DNA of 64,000 nt from Odocoileus virginianus (taxonomy: Eukaryota; Chordata; Mammalia; Artiodactyla; Cervidae): the NCBI RefSeq assembly GCF_023699985.2, contig NC_069678.1, forward strand, positions 66,892,798 through 66,956,797. Reading direction: 5' to 3'. The position numbers were made by a program, and so were the translations under genes. The notes beneath the pieces are model-generated. The model searched no databases, was not told the DNA's origin, and saw only the letters and a program-made list of their open reading frames with translations. Shown here one piece after another: positions 47,420 to 58,124 of this stretch (its first letter is position 1; the number at the start of each line of letters is the position of its first letter).

Positions 47420-47580
47420 GAGTCCTAGAGAAGGAACGAGCCAGACGCCTCATTCACAACTACAATCTCATTTACAACCTGTCCCTGAGCCCTCGGAAAA
47501 TTGACCAAGCCTTGCGGAGTTTCCGTGCTGGAGAAAATATGCTTTTGGAGCCAGCGCTTCGGTACTTAAAGGAGCTATGA
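47420..47580 (+). CDS. C1orf87: C1orf87-like EF-hand protein, last coding exon F
   Basis: The acceptor ctaatgatag has a purine-rich, weak tract. The first two bases (GA) with exon E's G make Gly214, then 52 codons end in TGA at 47578-47580. It completes the third EF-hand-like loop (G214-V-L216-E-K-E-R220), whose position 12 is Arg. The exit helix RARRLIHNYNLIYNLSLS follows, then the entry helix SPRKIDQALRSF and a strongly degenerate fourth loop (R249 to L260, with LLE at 255-257). The protein ends ALRYLKEL. This C-terminal stretch is the least repeat-like, most protein-like sequence of the window. Confidence 0.95.
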
Positions 47581-48085
47581 TAACAAGCCCATATTGTGAG
47601 AACAGATGTTCCCTTTATCTCCCTTTTTACCCAGACACGTGTTTCTCCACAGCCCGAGTGCAGTGGTGGAGGCACTGTCAGAATTGAGGCCGGCGCAGCT
47701 ATTGTAGACACTTTGAACTTGGACTTGATTTCTGGCTAGGATGCTTGCTCATAAGCAGCTCCAAGTGATCTGAGAAAACCAGGTTTTTCTCTTCTGAGGT
47801 GGCAAAAGCCCAATTTCTTAAAATCCTCTTCTAATCTTATAAAGCTGATGATGAATATTCAAAGATTTTTTTTTCTATATTGCTGATCAAATAGTGTCTT
47901 TGCTAACTCTGCAATTCCATATAGTAAAAAACATGCTAGATGTTGTCAACTTCCAAATATGCCTGTCACATAAGAGACCTGAATATGTCTTTGTTGGATG
48001 AATAAGTCAATCTTCCCTCTAGTCACTATTCTAGGATTTCCACATTATAAGAAAAATAAAAGTATTAACAATGAATTGTCTTAAT
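47581..48085 (+). other. C1orf87: 3' UTR of the C1orf87-like gene
   Basis: About 500 bp after the stop with no recognisable repeat, ending just after a poly(A) signal. The end point is inferred from that signal. Confidence 0.7.
48055..48060 (+). terminator. C1orf87: poly(A) signal AATAAA
   Basis: Canonical hexamer in gaaaaataaaagtattaaca, the first canonical signal after the stop codon. Cleavage would be expected some 10-30 bases on. Confidence 0.75.
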
Positions 48086-48535
48086 ACTAAGCAACAGAAG
48101 CAGAATTTCAAGTGAGGTTTTCCGAACAAGTCTAATATTTTCTCTAGTACAAAACTAGACAGCGTTACACTGTCTCCAGGGATATTTCTGCAGAGTAGTG
48201 GATACAAGTTTTTAGGAGGGACTTCTGGGACAAAGGATTCTGGAAATAGGTAACTTCTTTGTTTCCTCTGGTAGCAAAATCAAGCAAAACTTTCCACTCG
48301 TTCCCATAGTTCTCCCCCTCCCCCAGTTTGCACCCCCTGCATAATACACATTTACAGTCACATCGCACACACAGGCGGCATGAGTCCATTGAAGGAAATC
48401 TAGGACTTCAGAGAAAGAAGTATTCCTAGTACTATTATTAATGCTGAGGGACCTGGATCCTGATTTTCAAATCTCTGTGTGTGGGAGACGGGATGAAGGA
48501 GTTAGGTCAAGGGAAAAAATAAATCGAAGACCCCT

Positions 48536-48620
48536 GTTGTTGTTTCATCACTAAGTCCTGTCTGACTCTGTGACCCAATGGACTGTAGCCCATCAGGCCC
48601 CTCTGTCCATGGTATTTCCC
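48536..48620 (-). mobile_element. Bov-tA SINE fragment fused to an L1 tail
   Basis: Antisense end of a Bov-tA (tgttgttgtttcatcactaa to gtccatggtatttcccagga) stops abruptly and is followed by L1 3' sequence. Confidence 0.75.
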
Positions 48621-48690
48621 AGGAAAGAAAGTAATTAGCGTCCAACTAATAAAAATAAATGAAAAAAAAGAAAAAAAAAAGTACAAAAAA
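48621..48690 (+). mobile_element. very short ruminant L1 3' end
   Basis: Only about 35 bp of 3' UTR (gtaattagcgtccaactaat aaaaataaatg) and an interrupted A tail. Confidence 0.75.
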
Positions 48691-48691
48691 A

Positions 48692-48815
48692 AAAACCCAG
48701 CTAAATCCCGCTCTGGCACTTAGTAGGTGGCAGTCTTGGCAAATGCTAAAATCTCCCTGAGCTTCAGTTCCTTCATGTGTAAAATGGCAATAATTGTATT
48801 TTGGGGGGAAGTTTT
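48692..48815 (+). mobile_element. MIR SINE relic
   Basis: Sense: ctaaatcccgctctggcact tagtagg, gagcttcagttccttcatgt gtaaaatggcaataat. Confidence 0.65.
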
Positions 48816-49414
48816 TTAAATGCTGAAAGCCATGCCATTTGGACATGTAGTAGAGATGGAACTTTCTTAAGTCTATCCCCTTAGCTGCTGACCCTCAGGA
48901 AGTTTGAAGAATAGTCTGTGTGAAGTGACACAGAGCAGGAAGGCTATGGCTACATCACAAACAAATTTTAAGATGCATCTGCCCTCCAGAGCCCAGTGCC
49001 AGCTGCTCTTGGGTCATTTCCTGACTGGAATTCTCCACTGCTCTGCCCCTGGGTATGTGTGATAGGTGTGTGTCGGGGGTGATTTTACAAGACTGGCACT
49101 TGCAAAAGTGAATACTCATTAGATTTTCTCTGAGTAAGCATTAGAAAACAGAAATTCAACCTAAGTCACAGAATCAGCTTAGATATCCAGGTGACTAAGT
49201 GATGGCAGAGGTTAAATGAGGCCAGGCTGTGGAGCAAACCACACTGGACACAAACGGCAAAATGCCATGAGGTCATTATGCTTCGGAATATTTTTAATGA
49301 CCTCTATGCTAGGACTTCTCCATGGTTTGCTTACGGAAAATCTGTTACCCTTCTCTCTTCTTTTCTTTCTCAGATCAGAGGTATTTCATATACACCCTGT
49401 GACTGTGTCATTGT

Positions 49415-49471
49415 GAACTTCTAATAAACTTATAAAAAAGGTTTATAAAAAATAAACTTCTAATAAACTTG
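49415..49471 (+). repeat. local tandem duplication
   Basis: aacttctaataaactt occurs at about 49416 and again at about 49455, with tttataaaaaa also repeated between, just before a Bov-tA. Confidence 0.8.
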
Positions 49472-49477
49472 GGAATC

Positions 49478-49674
49478 TGGGCTTCCCAAGTGGCACTAGT
49501 GGTAAAGAACCCACCTGCCAATACAAGAGAAATAAGAGACACCAGTTTGATCCCTGGAGGAGGGCATCACAACCCGCTCCAGTATTCTTGCCTGGGAAAT
49601 CCCATGGACAGAGAGCCTGGCAGACTAGAGTCCACGGGGTCGCAAAGAGTCAGACACAACTGAAGAATCAGCAC
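49478..49674 (+). mobile_element. Bov-tA SINE
   Basis: Sense, ctgggcttcccaagtggcac to acaactgaagaatcagcaca. Confidence 0.88.
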
Positions 49675-49879
49675 ACATACAGAGGGAGTCTGGTGTCTGT
49701 GATCTTGACCACTTTCTCTAGCAGGATCTTTCTGGGTGTCTGTGTGCGGTGGATAGGTTAACCTCCAGGATACCCCAGAGAGACTTGATGTCAACTGCAC
49801 GTGCCCTGACTGTCCAAAAACCTCAGCCTCTACACATGGAAGGAGCACTGAAGACATAAGAGAGGCTGGATCTCACTGT

Positions 49880-49995
49880 CTGGGAAAACTTTCCCAGATG
49901 TGTGACCTTCAGCAATCCACTAGGGCCCCATTCATATTGAATCGGATAGTATGTGTACATTGCCTGACAATATACTTGGCACACAGATGTGCTCA
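49880..49995 (+). mobile_element. MIR SINE relic
   Basis: Sense: gatgtgtgaccttcagcaat, attgcctgacaatatacttg gcacac, gtgctcaataatgg. Confidence 0.55.
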
Positions 49996-50179
49996 ATAAT
50001 GGGGAACCAGCTTTCTATTTTATTCTTAAACAGTGTTCCCTTTTACTCCATTCAGTGGGCCATGCCATGATGTGCCCTTTCCAAATACTAACACCTGATA
50101 AGTCAACATTTGGCTCACTGATTGTGTGGTCCCAGAGAAGAGAGACCATATCCTGCAACTTTCTATTCTTCGTTCTCTC

Positions 50180-50300
50180 GTCTGTCCTTACTCCTCACTG
50201 TAACCCAACCAGGTTGACATTCCTATGCCTATTGTACAGATGAGACACTGAGGACCTACCTAAAGACTAAAAGGTAGTGAGTGACTGAGTCAGGGCCAGA
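50180..50300 (-). mobile_element. MIR SINE relic
   Basis: Antisense: attgtacagatgagacactg aggacctacc, then gactgagtcagggccagaac. Confidence 0.55.
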
Positions 50301-50486
50301 ACGCAAAACATAACTTCAAGGCCAACAGTGCCCCACAGGTCACAGAGCAAACCCACAGAATTCCCTTTAGTGTGAGTGGCCTGGCTCCCCAGAAAGTCTA
50401 GCAGACATGCCAAGCTAGAGCCAAGGTCTTCCTGGCCTTTGTCTCCAGCACAGAGCAGCACCTGGAACACATCTGGAGAATGGCAT

Positions 50487-50695
50487 GCATGCATGCTCAG
50501 TCATTCATTCATGTTCAACTTTCTACAACCTCATGGACTGTAGCCTACCAGGCTCCTCTATCCATGGGATTCCCCAAGCAAGAATACTGGAGTAGGTTGC
50601 CATATACTTCTCCAGGTGATCTTCCTGACTCAGGGATCAAACCCATATCTCCCACAATGGCAGGCAGATTCTTTACCACGGAGCCACTTGGGATG
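50487..50695 (-). mobile_element. Bov-tA SINE
   Basis: Antisense full length, catgcatgctcagtcattca to taccacggagccacttggga. Flanks gaatggca on both sides. Confidence 0.88.
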
Positions 50696-50939
50696 GAATG
50701 GCACCTCCACATGAGCATCTGGAAAACCCAGCAGCCTTTTGCCCTCTTCTAGTTCCCCCAACTCATCACCACCTTCTGGGACAAGAATAAAGGGTGTTTC
50801 CAGGACTCTGGACATGACAGGTTCACACAAGCAGAAGCACAGCTGGGCATATCATGCCATCCAAAGAGTCTGTTACGTATCCACTGACTCTTCAGAGGAA
50901 TTTCCCAAGATCATTAAGAGAAACAATAACAGGGTTTGA

Positions 50940-51940
50940 TATTCTAATTGAGACCAGAAACTGGACAGCTTTGGAGCTGACTGGAGAACTGTGTGACTCG
51001 GAAAAAAAAATGCTTGCCTTTCTGCTCCCCGTTTTCTCCCCATCCCCCTCTCATAAGAGCCTTTCAACTCCATTTCCAAGGCTCCTTAGCAACAAAGGTT
51101 GGGCGGGGGCGGGGGGGGGGGGTGCGGTGTTCCCAAGCCGGTGCCTCTGGCATGCCAGCCGTTCCCCTCATTAGCATTCAGGGCCCCTCATCTGCCTGCA
51201 CAGTTGGCCAGGGGGCTGTGTAAAAGGCAGAGCAGCTTGGGGGAGGCCCAGCATTTAGCATGGCTCATTGGGACATGGGAAGCCTCTACAAAGAGTTTCC
51301 AAACAAAAGGCATCAATATTATTTGTGGAGCCATCAGCCCGCCTGGGGCACAATATGGCTCTGGCTCAGCCACACGCTCTCCCCCAAGTTCTGTGTGCAG
51401 ACGTGGTGGGCGCTCCCAGGCACATCCTGGCCCTGAGCACCAGCGCGTTGGAAGGTCTCCCCCTCTCCCGCTCTGTGCTGCCCGGTCTCTCCTCAGACTC
51501 AGTCTATCCAGGTCGAACAATGGGTGGGCTCTAACTGGCGGTGGGAGTGCCCAGGGGAGGGGGCTTGACAGAGGGTAAATGGTCAGATGGTAGGACAATC
51601 ACGAACAGATGGTGCTGCTGGGAATGGATTCCAGACAAATTCACAAGCAGATTGAGCTCTGACAAAGACTTATCTGGTGGAGTGCAATTGGCACCTTATA
51701 CCAATCCCGCTCTCCCACACAATCTTTGACAGTTCTGTGAGGTTCTGTCTCACAAGAATTCCAAAATATTGATCAATAGACCAATCCCTGGGAGATTCCA
51801 AGCAGCAGAGCTATTTCTCAGCATGCTCATAAAGCCAGACGAATTTCCTTCAGCCTCCCTGTGTTTGAATACCTTTGGATGTGGATCTCACTACTTGTCA
51901 TCTTTTTCTCTCCAGACAACTCCAATTTGTTCTTCTAAAA
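50940..51940. promoter_or_regulatory. candidate GC-rich regulatory element, free of recognised repeats
   Basis: About 1 kb free of recognised transposons and more GC-rich than its surroundings, about 3 kb beyond the gene end. It contains a long G run (51099-51127), a TATA-like tgtaaaaggca, aatattatttgtgg and many CpGs around 51340-51500. The open frames here on both strands are long only because of base composition. No promoter architecture, exon or family resemblance allows a firmer call. Confidence 0.35.
51099..51127 (+). repeat. G-run with quadruplex potential
   Basis: gggcgggggc followed by 12 G and tgcgg: at least four runs of three G within 30 bp. Confidence 0.8.
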
Positions 51941-51982
51941 TTGGTTACCCTTGCAATCCTTTTTCTACCCTCCCTTGGGGCC

Positions 51983-52110
51983 GAAGGAAGAGGAGGAGGG
52001 AAAGGAGGGGAAAGAGGAAGGAAAAGAAGAAGAGGAAGAAGAGGGAGGGGATAGGAGGGTAAAGGAGGCAGGGAGAAGAAGGGGGAAGAAGAGAGAAAGA
52101 GGAGAAGGAA
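51983..52110 (+). repeat. GA-rich purine tract
   Basis: About 125 bp almost purely A and G (gaagaggaggagggaaagga). Confidence 0.85.
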
Positions 52111-52182
52111 TTAAGACACTACAAATTTGGGATTGTTTGTTATTAAGGCAAAAGTTGGGTAAGCTTGCTGATACGCCTTTAT

Positions 52183-52284
52183 TTGAGCAAGCTCTGGGAG
52201 ATGGTGAAGGACAAAGAAACCTGGCATGCTGCAGTCCATGGGGTAGCAAAGAGTCAGACACAACTGAGCGACTGAACAACAACA
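52183..52284 (+). mobile_element. BovB 3' terminal fragment
   Basis: Sense end of BovB: gagcaagctctgggagatgg, gtccatggggtagcaaagag, ending gactgaacaacaac. Confidence 0.75.
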
Positions 52285-52993
52285 CTTTTGACAGTCAGAG
52301 AAAAGGGGACATAATCCCCAGTAGTCCTTGGAACTCTGCATTCAGATTCTGAGGTTTGTCTAACTCAGTCATAGAGTCTTTCCCAGACACTATGGCAGAG
52401 ATAGCTAGCTGTCCACCCAAAATTTTATTCCATCTTCTGTAACGGGGATTTGAAGGTTAAAAAAAAAAAAGGTAGCTGTCCAGCAGAGATCACATTTCCC
52501 AGCATGCCTGGCATTGAGGCATGACCTCATGGAATGTGAACTGATGTCACATGTGATCCTTCTCAGCAAAGTATTTAAGAAACACCTGGCCTTCTCTAGT
52601 TTGCCCTTCCACCATATGCTCTTAAAGATTAAAACCATTCTACTTCTTAATCAAAATCACAATGAGGTATCACCTCACACTGGTCAGAATGGTCATCATC
52701 AAAATGTCTACAAATAATAAATGCTGGAGAGGGTATGGTGAAAAGGGTCCCCTCCTACACTGTTGGTAGGGATGTAAACTGATTCAGCCACTACAGAAAA
52801 ATAGTATGGGGTGGGGGTCCTTAAAAAAATAAAAAGTTACTACATGATCCAGCAATCCCACTCCTGGGCACATATCCCCCAAAAGGTGAAAATTCTAGTT
52901 CAGAAAGATACGTGCCCTTCAATGTTCACAGTAGTACTATCTACAACAGTCAAGATATTAAAACCACCCAAGCGTCCATCAACAGGCTACTGA

Positions 52994-53309
52994 TTTAAGA
53001 TGACCTCCCCACCTCTGGACTTTTCATTGTAAATTTTAAATGATATTCCAGGCCTCAGGTGTGACAGTCAATGAACAGGTGAAGAACCAATGGAAAAGTA
53101 TCTAAGAACCCCTTATTAGCTAACAGGCTTCTGAATATATCACTGTGGTTCACAGAGGAAGCTAGGCAAGGTATTAAAGGGATACTGTATCAGCTACTGC
53201 AGACTAAAATAATGTTGGTGTCTTTATGATTTTAAAATAGTTCGCATGCAACTTATTTTCTTTTTGCTTAATCAAATAAACAAGAGGGCTTTTTTGTGGG
53301 GAAAAAAAG
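52994..53309 (+). other. non-L1 segment inside an L1, possible processed mRNA fragment
   Basis: About 315 bp between the two L1 parts. It ends with aatcaaataaacaagagggc, then ttttttgtggggaaaaaaag: a poly(A) signal followed about 20 bases later by a short A run, as in a retrocopied 3' UTR. I recognise no gene in it and found no clear target-site duplication. About 40 bp of L1 are missing at the junction. Confidence 0.4.
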
Positions 53310-53677
53310 ATGGACTGCTACTCAGTCATAAAAAAGAATGAAATATTTCCATTTGCAGCAACAAGAGTGGACCTAAAGATATCATACTAAATGAAGTAAG
53401 GCAGACAGAAAAAAGACAATTTCACATTTATATGTGAAATCTAAAAAAATAATACAAATGAATCTATGTCCAAAACAGAAATGGACTTACATAGAAAATA
53501 AACTTATGGTTACCAAAAGGGAAAGGATTAGGGGGAGGGATAAATTAGGAGTCCAGGATTAAACAGATACAAACTACTATCCATATAATAGATAAGCAAC
53601 AAGGATTTACTAGATTGCACAGGGAACTATATCCAGTATTTCATAAAAACCTATAATGGGAAATAATCTGAAATATG

Positions 53678-53692
53678 TGTGTGTGTGTGTGA
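53678..53692 (+). repeat. short (TG)n
   Basis: Seven TG units within the L1 3' UTR. Confidence 0.8.
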
Positions 53693-54557
53693 ATCACTTT
53701 GCTGACACCTGAAGCTAACACGATAATGTAATCCACTACCCTTCAATAATAAAAAAAAAAAAAAATTAACATTCTTCTTCTTTACTTGCTTTCTGATACC
53801 TATCGGTCTGTGTTTAGTTTATCAGGCTATGTCTCCTGGAACATTAAGACCCAGTAGTACTCCTCTAACAGGTATTTTGTGTTCAAGTAAGTTCAAAAAG
53901 CACCCTAGGTTATCTCTCTTCCCCCTTGGTGAATCTAAATGCCTACTGCACAGGCAACTGAAACAAAGCAAAACAAGACAAATTATCTCACCCTTATTTA
54001 ATCTAAACTCATTTGACCAAAGAACTTTTTATTTTCAATTAATATTTTAAGATTCCTTAGAACTAGTGTTCTATGCAAGACATCAAGAAATTCTAAGTAA
54101 AGTTCTAGCTGCTACATTTATTCAGAAAATACATATAAACTACATATTATATCTGAGACCTTGCACTGCCAATGTTTCAGGGCCCTGAATAGGGTCTGGC
54201 CTATAAAGGCTATCAAATAAATACTAATAAACAAAAATTGTGACAAAACTGCATATTAACTACACAGCTGTTGATTACCTACCAAATAAGACCAGCGATA
54301 GCTTGGCTAAAATATTGCTAGAAATAAACATTTCACTGCATTCCTGTCTCACCACTGCCTATCTCTCCTGTCTCATTTACCACTCGTTCCCCATTTTTAT
54401 TTCAGCAACATGAAGCATTCGCTGCTTCCTAAAAACATTGTGCATGTTAGTGATTTCCTGCCTCTGCATATACAATTTTCTACTCCTGCAATATCCTTTT
54501 CAAACTTACTTTTAATTCCTTTTTAGGTCTTCATTGAAGTTGTTACAAAATTGTCTC

Positions 54558-54680
54558 TGTTTTATGTTTTGGTTTTCTTTGGCTGCCAGACATGTGGGAT
54601 CTTAGTTCCCTGTCCAGGTATTGAACCCTCACCTGCATTGGAAGGCAGAGTCTTAACTACTAGACCACCAGGGAAGTCCC
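54558..54680 (-). mobile_element. CHR-type SINE
   Basis: Antisense: ttctttggctgccagacatg tgggatcttagttccctgtc, then gaccaccagggaagtccc. Typical of the older cetartiodactyl tRNA-Glu SINE. Confidence 0.85.
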
Positions 54681-55551
54681 TACTTTAAATTGCCGAATGC
54701 CTTTTTATCCTGTAAGATCGAAAATGTATGTCCCTCACTGTGTAAAACTTTCCAAAACTCAAACCCTGACTTACATTCTCCACTTTTAACCTCCATATGT
54801 ATACACCTCTGAGTATACAGCCCATCCCAAATAAGCATCTCAAGCTGAGACTACGTCCACCAGGACTGCCCTTGGTTAAGGATACTTCCTACTCCCTACT
54901 CAACCATGGCACCACCTACCCGCACAGTCACCTTGTGGGAGAGAGAGCAAAGAAACAGAAAGACAGGCAGGAGAAGTATTGCTTCCTTTCAGTTCCAAGA
55001 GTGGGATGAGAGATTAAGAAAGTTATTAAGGGGATTTTGGTTCACCCTGAGAGAAGAGACACACAGCAGTCAGAACCAGCGGACACTGAAGCAGACTGCT
55101 CTATAAGGTAGGTATTTTTCTGTCCTCCAGAAGCTTTCAAGAAGGATGGAGACCTGTCAGTAAAGGGAAAGATGAATGGTTCCTCCCTGTTCTATGAATA
55201 GTTGGGTCATGAAGCATCTGAGAGATGCCCAGATACTACTTACTAACTTGGGTTTCCTTCCTTCCAATACTGACTCTTGACTGAAATTGGTCTGTTGGGA
55301 GCTTCTCTTCCTGGCGCTTAGCAGATCAGGAAATGCATGTCCACCCTCATCTACCTGTCTCCCAGCTCAATCCTTCCCACTCAGAGAACAGCACTTAGGT
55401 GATACTATGATTTTCTTCAGGCCCCTCTGAAGGAAAATGAGGCATTGGTGACTTACTCCTTTATGGGTAACTTAGTTATTTGTTGATCCAAGGCCATTAT
55501 GAATACCACAGACATACTACATGGATGAATTAGCAGGGATATTATTTTTTT

Positions 55552-55664
55552 CCCTCATATCTCAGTTGGTAAAGAATCCGCCTGCAATGCAGGAGACCCT
55601 GGTTCAACTCTTGGGTTGGAAAGATCCCCTGGAGAAGGGATAGGCTACCCACTCCACTATTCTT
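55552..55664 (+). mobile_element. Bov-tA SINE, 3' truncated, first of a tandem pair
   Basis: Head and part of body (atctcagttggtaaagaatc to ctacccactccactattctt) stop where the second copy begins. Confidence 0.85.
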
Positions 55665-55862
55665 GGGCTTCCCTTGTGGCTCAGCTGGTAAAGAATCTGC
55701 CTGCAATGCAGGAGACCTGGGTTCAATCCCTGGGTTGGGAAGATCCCCTGGAGAAGGGAAAGGTTACCCACTCCAGTATTCTGGCCTGGAGAATTCTATG
55801 GACCGCATAGTCCATGGGGTCGCAAAGAGTCAGACACGACTGAGCGACTTTCACTTTCACTT
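55665..55862 (+). mobile_element. Bov-tA SINE, second of a tandem pair
   Basis: Full-length sense copy, gggcttcccttgtggctcag to gactgagcgactttcacttt; near consensus, with a second cactttcac tail repeat. Confidence 0.92.
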
Positions 55863-56252
55863 TTCTCATTCTTATCCATCCATCCATTCATTTACTCATC
55901 AGCTCAACAAACACCCCACCGTACTTGAGCTGTGTCGGGTACCAGGCATACACTGGTGAGTAAGGCAGGATTCATCATCTGTCAGTGAAGACAGACATTA
56001 GAACTGTAAGTCCAGTGGAGTGTAAGTGCCGGCTGAAAGGAAAGCCAGGAGTCCCCCATCACAAACGAGGGCCATTCAGCTCACCCCAGTGATAGGAGTG
56101 TCACTGTCATCAGGAAAGGCCTCTGAGAAAATTTATAAGTGAGCCAAATTCTGGCAGAGGAGAAGCAATTGCCAAAATATGGACAGAAGTGGAGCACTTG
56201 GGTGGCAAGAATGAGTTTTCCAACGTAGGCCAAACAAAACGAGCAAAGCCCC

Positions 56253-56375
56253 TGAAATGGCGACCCACTCCAGTATTGTTGCCGAGATAATCCCATGGAC
56301 AGAGAGGCTGGGCAAGCTATAGTCCACAATGTTGCAAAAGAGTTAGACACGACTGAGCAAATGAGCACGCATGTG
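56253..56375 (+). mobile_element. BovA-type SINE
   Basis: Sense second half of a Bov SINE (gaaatggcgacccactccag to cacgactgagcaaatgagca), running into a CG/CA tract. Confidence 0.82.
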
Positions 56376-56408
56376 CCCACGCGCGCGTGCGCGCGCACAC
56401 ACACACAC
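56376..56408 (+). repeat. (CG)n(CA)n alternating tract
   Basis: cacgcgcgcgtgcgcgcgca followed by CA units: strictly alternating purine and pyrimidine, with unusually many CpGs. Confidence 0.9.
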
Positions 56409-56664
56409 CTCTATTGAGATATGAACCCTCTGTTCTTGGAACTGGAAACTGTGGTTACATGCACTTGAAGCATCATGCCCCAGTGAAAGTGAAGGAGGCA
56501 AAGCTGGAGAAGGTAGGATCAGATCCTGAAGACCCTTGGTGACCAGCTAAGACTCCAGATGGAGGGTACAGGGTATGATGGATGAGACCAGGTGAGTGTT
56601 TTGCTTCCTCAGGGGGTCATTTGGAGGAAAGCTCTGACACATAAGAACAGAAGCAGGAAAAACC

Positions 56665-56840
56665 TCTTCCATATTATTGAGTGACTTGGGTCATGTCATG
56701 TCACTTAACATCATTAAATTTCAGTTTCTTCATCTGTAAAGTAGGTTTTTAAGTACCTACCTTGCAGGACCATCAAAAGGGCTAGATATCTGGTATGAAA
56801 AGCACATGACATACAGTGCCTAACACTACACAGGTCTCAT
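56665..56840 (+). mobile_element. MIR SINE
   Basis: Sense: cacttaacatcattaaattt cagtttcttcatctgtaaag, gtacctaccttgcaggacca, acagtgcctaacac. Confidence 0.7.
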
Positions 56841-57444
56841 CAAATGGCAGCTATGTATTTATAACGTTCACATTCTGTAATGACCTGATCACAAAACCAA
56901 GGGACCTTGCAATGAGAACAGCCTTTCTTGAGAAGGGCATGAGGGATAATGCTATCAGCAGAACAGCTTCAGGGAGTCATTGACACTGATGCAGACACAA
57001 GTAAATAATTTATGTGTTTGGACCATTTTTTAAAAGCCCCATTATTATTCCTACTCCCTGCCTCACAGTGATGCTGTGAGTCGCAGTACATTAGTTAATT
57101 TCATGGCCCTGTTTTGAATCTTACAATATTTCATCATCCTGATTCAAAATATTCATTCCAAGTGGTTCCAACTTCACAAATAAATAATTCCTGTTGGAAA
57201 ATGGAGTTTTCCCATCTGCACAGCCCATTTTCCATCTGTTCCTACAAGCTCGTAGTAGGATGGATCTGGGTCTTCAGGCCCCGTTGATTAGTCCTGATTT
57301 AAGAAGAAATGTCTTTCTCCCAGATGGATTGTGCATTAGTGATAAAGATTAGTTTCCACTGTTATTAGTTACTATGTTAGAAGACAGCTTTAGAGATCTG
57401 GAAGTGGATCAAAAGGTACATGCTAGATAGGAGGAAGGAGAGAA

Positions 57445-57665
57445 AAGTCACATTGACTTAGCTCCCATCATGTACTTGACATTCTTCTAGGTACTACACA
57501 CACCATATACAGGTAATTTGACCATTATAACAACCCAACAGGTAGATGTGATTATGTCCATCTGATAGATGAAGGAATGGAGGATTAAAGGGCCTTAAAA
57601 GCTTGCCTAAAATCACATAATTTGTAATTAAGGGAGCTAGGACTAATTCCAAAACTCAGGCTTTC
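57445..57665 (-). mobile_element. MIR SINE
   Basis: Antisense: ttctaggtactacacacacc, gaccattataacaacccaac aggtag, aaatcacataatttgtaatt, gagctaggactaattccaaa. Confidence 0.65.
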
Positions 57666-57904
57666 TCTATAACACCAGAGGTTCAAAAGAGCACTGCGCT
57701 TTTTGAATGGACCAGAGAATGTACATGTTGATCAAAGAATTGTGCTCTTGTATCTTTCAATAACTAGGTCATGGTCTAATAGAAGAGCATCCTATGAAGT
57801 AAAGGTAATTCATTTTCAAGTCCTTAAAATGACATGCAACCGTACAGAAGGAGAGAGCCACTTTTTTATATGACCAGAATATAGTCCTGTCTTAGAAAGA
57901 ACAG

Positions 57905-58040
57905 TAGGCTGTAAGTTAGAAAACTTGGACTTATTTTGGATCCCCAACTTGTTTTCTTAAGGACAAACCACTTAATTGCCTGAGCCTCGATCTCTTCAAC
58001 TGAAAAGTGACAGTCTATCTTATGCTGCCTCTTCAGCAAC
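57905..58040 (+). mobile_element. MIR SINE relic
   Basis: Sense: aggacaaaccacttaattgc ctgagcctcgatctcttcaa. Confidence 0.5.
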
Positions 58041-58124
58041 CTCACATCATCTGGAAGGCATATCTATAAGGAGCATGTTAGAATGTAGAAGGGAGCACAA
58101 TTTGTCAATGGGAAAGTGAAAGAA

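Larger units (their letters stand above)
52650..53765 (+). mobile_element. L1 LINE 3' end with an unrelated insert
   Basis: ORF2 end in sense (tcaaaatcacaatgaggtat cacctcacac, aatgctggagagggtatggt, ggcacatatcccccaaaagg) breaks off near 52993 and resumes near 53310 (ggactgctactcagtcataa), then runs to the 3' end ctacccttcaataataaaaa. The piece between is not L1. Confidence 0.8.
55880..56600 (-). mobile_element. L2 LINE relic split by a BovA
   Basis: Antisense L2: ccattcatttactcatcagc tcaacaaacacc, gcaagaatgagttttccaac, aaagcccctgaa, resuming after the SINE as ggatcagatcctgaagaccc ttggtgacc. Confidence 0.55.

Noticed and set aside
51099..51598. Open frames of 159 and 136 codons on opposite strands
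   Set aside because: Both lie in GC-rich sequence where stops are rare, overlap each other, and read as low-complexity Gly/Ser/Pro/Arg stretches without domains.
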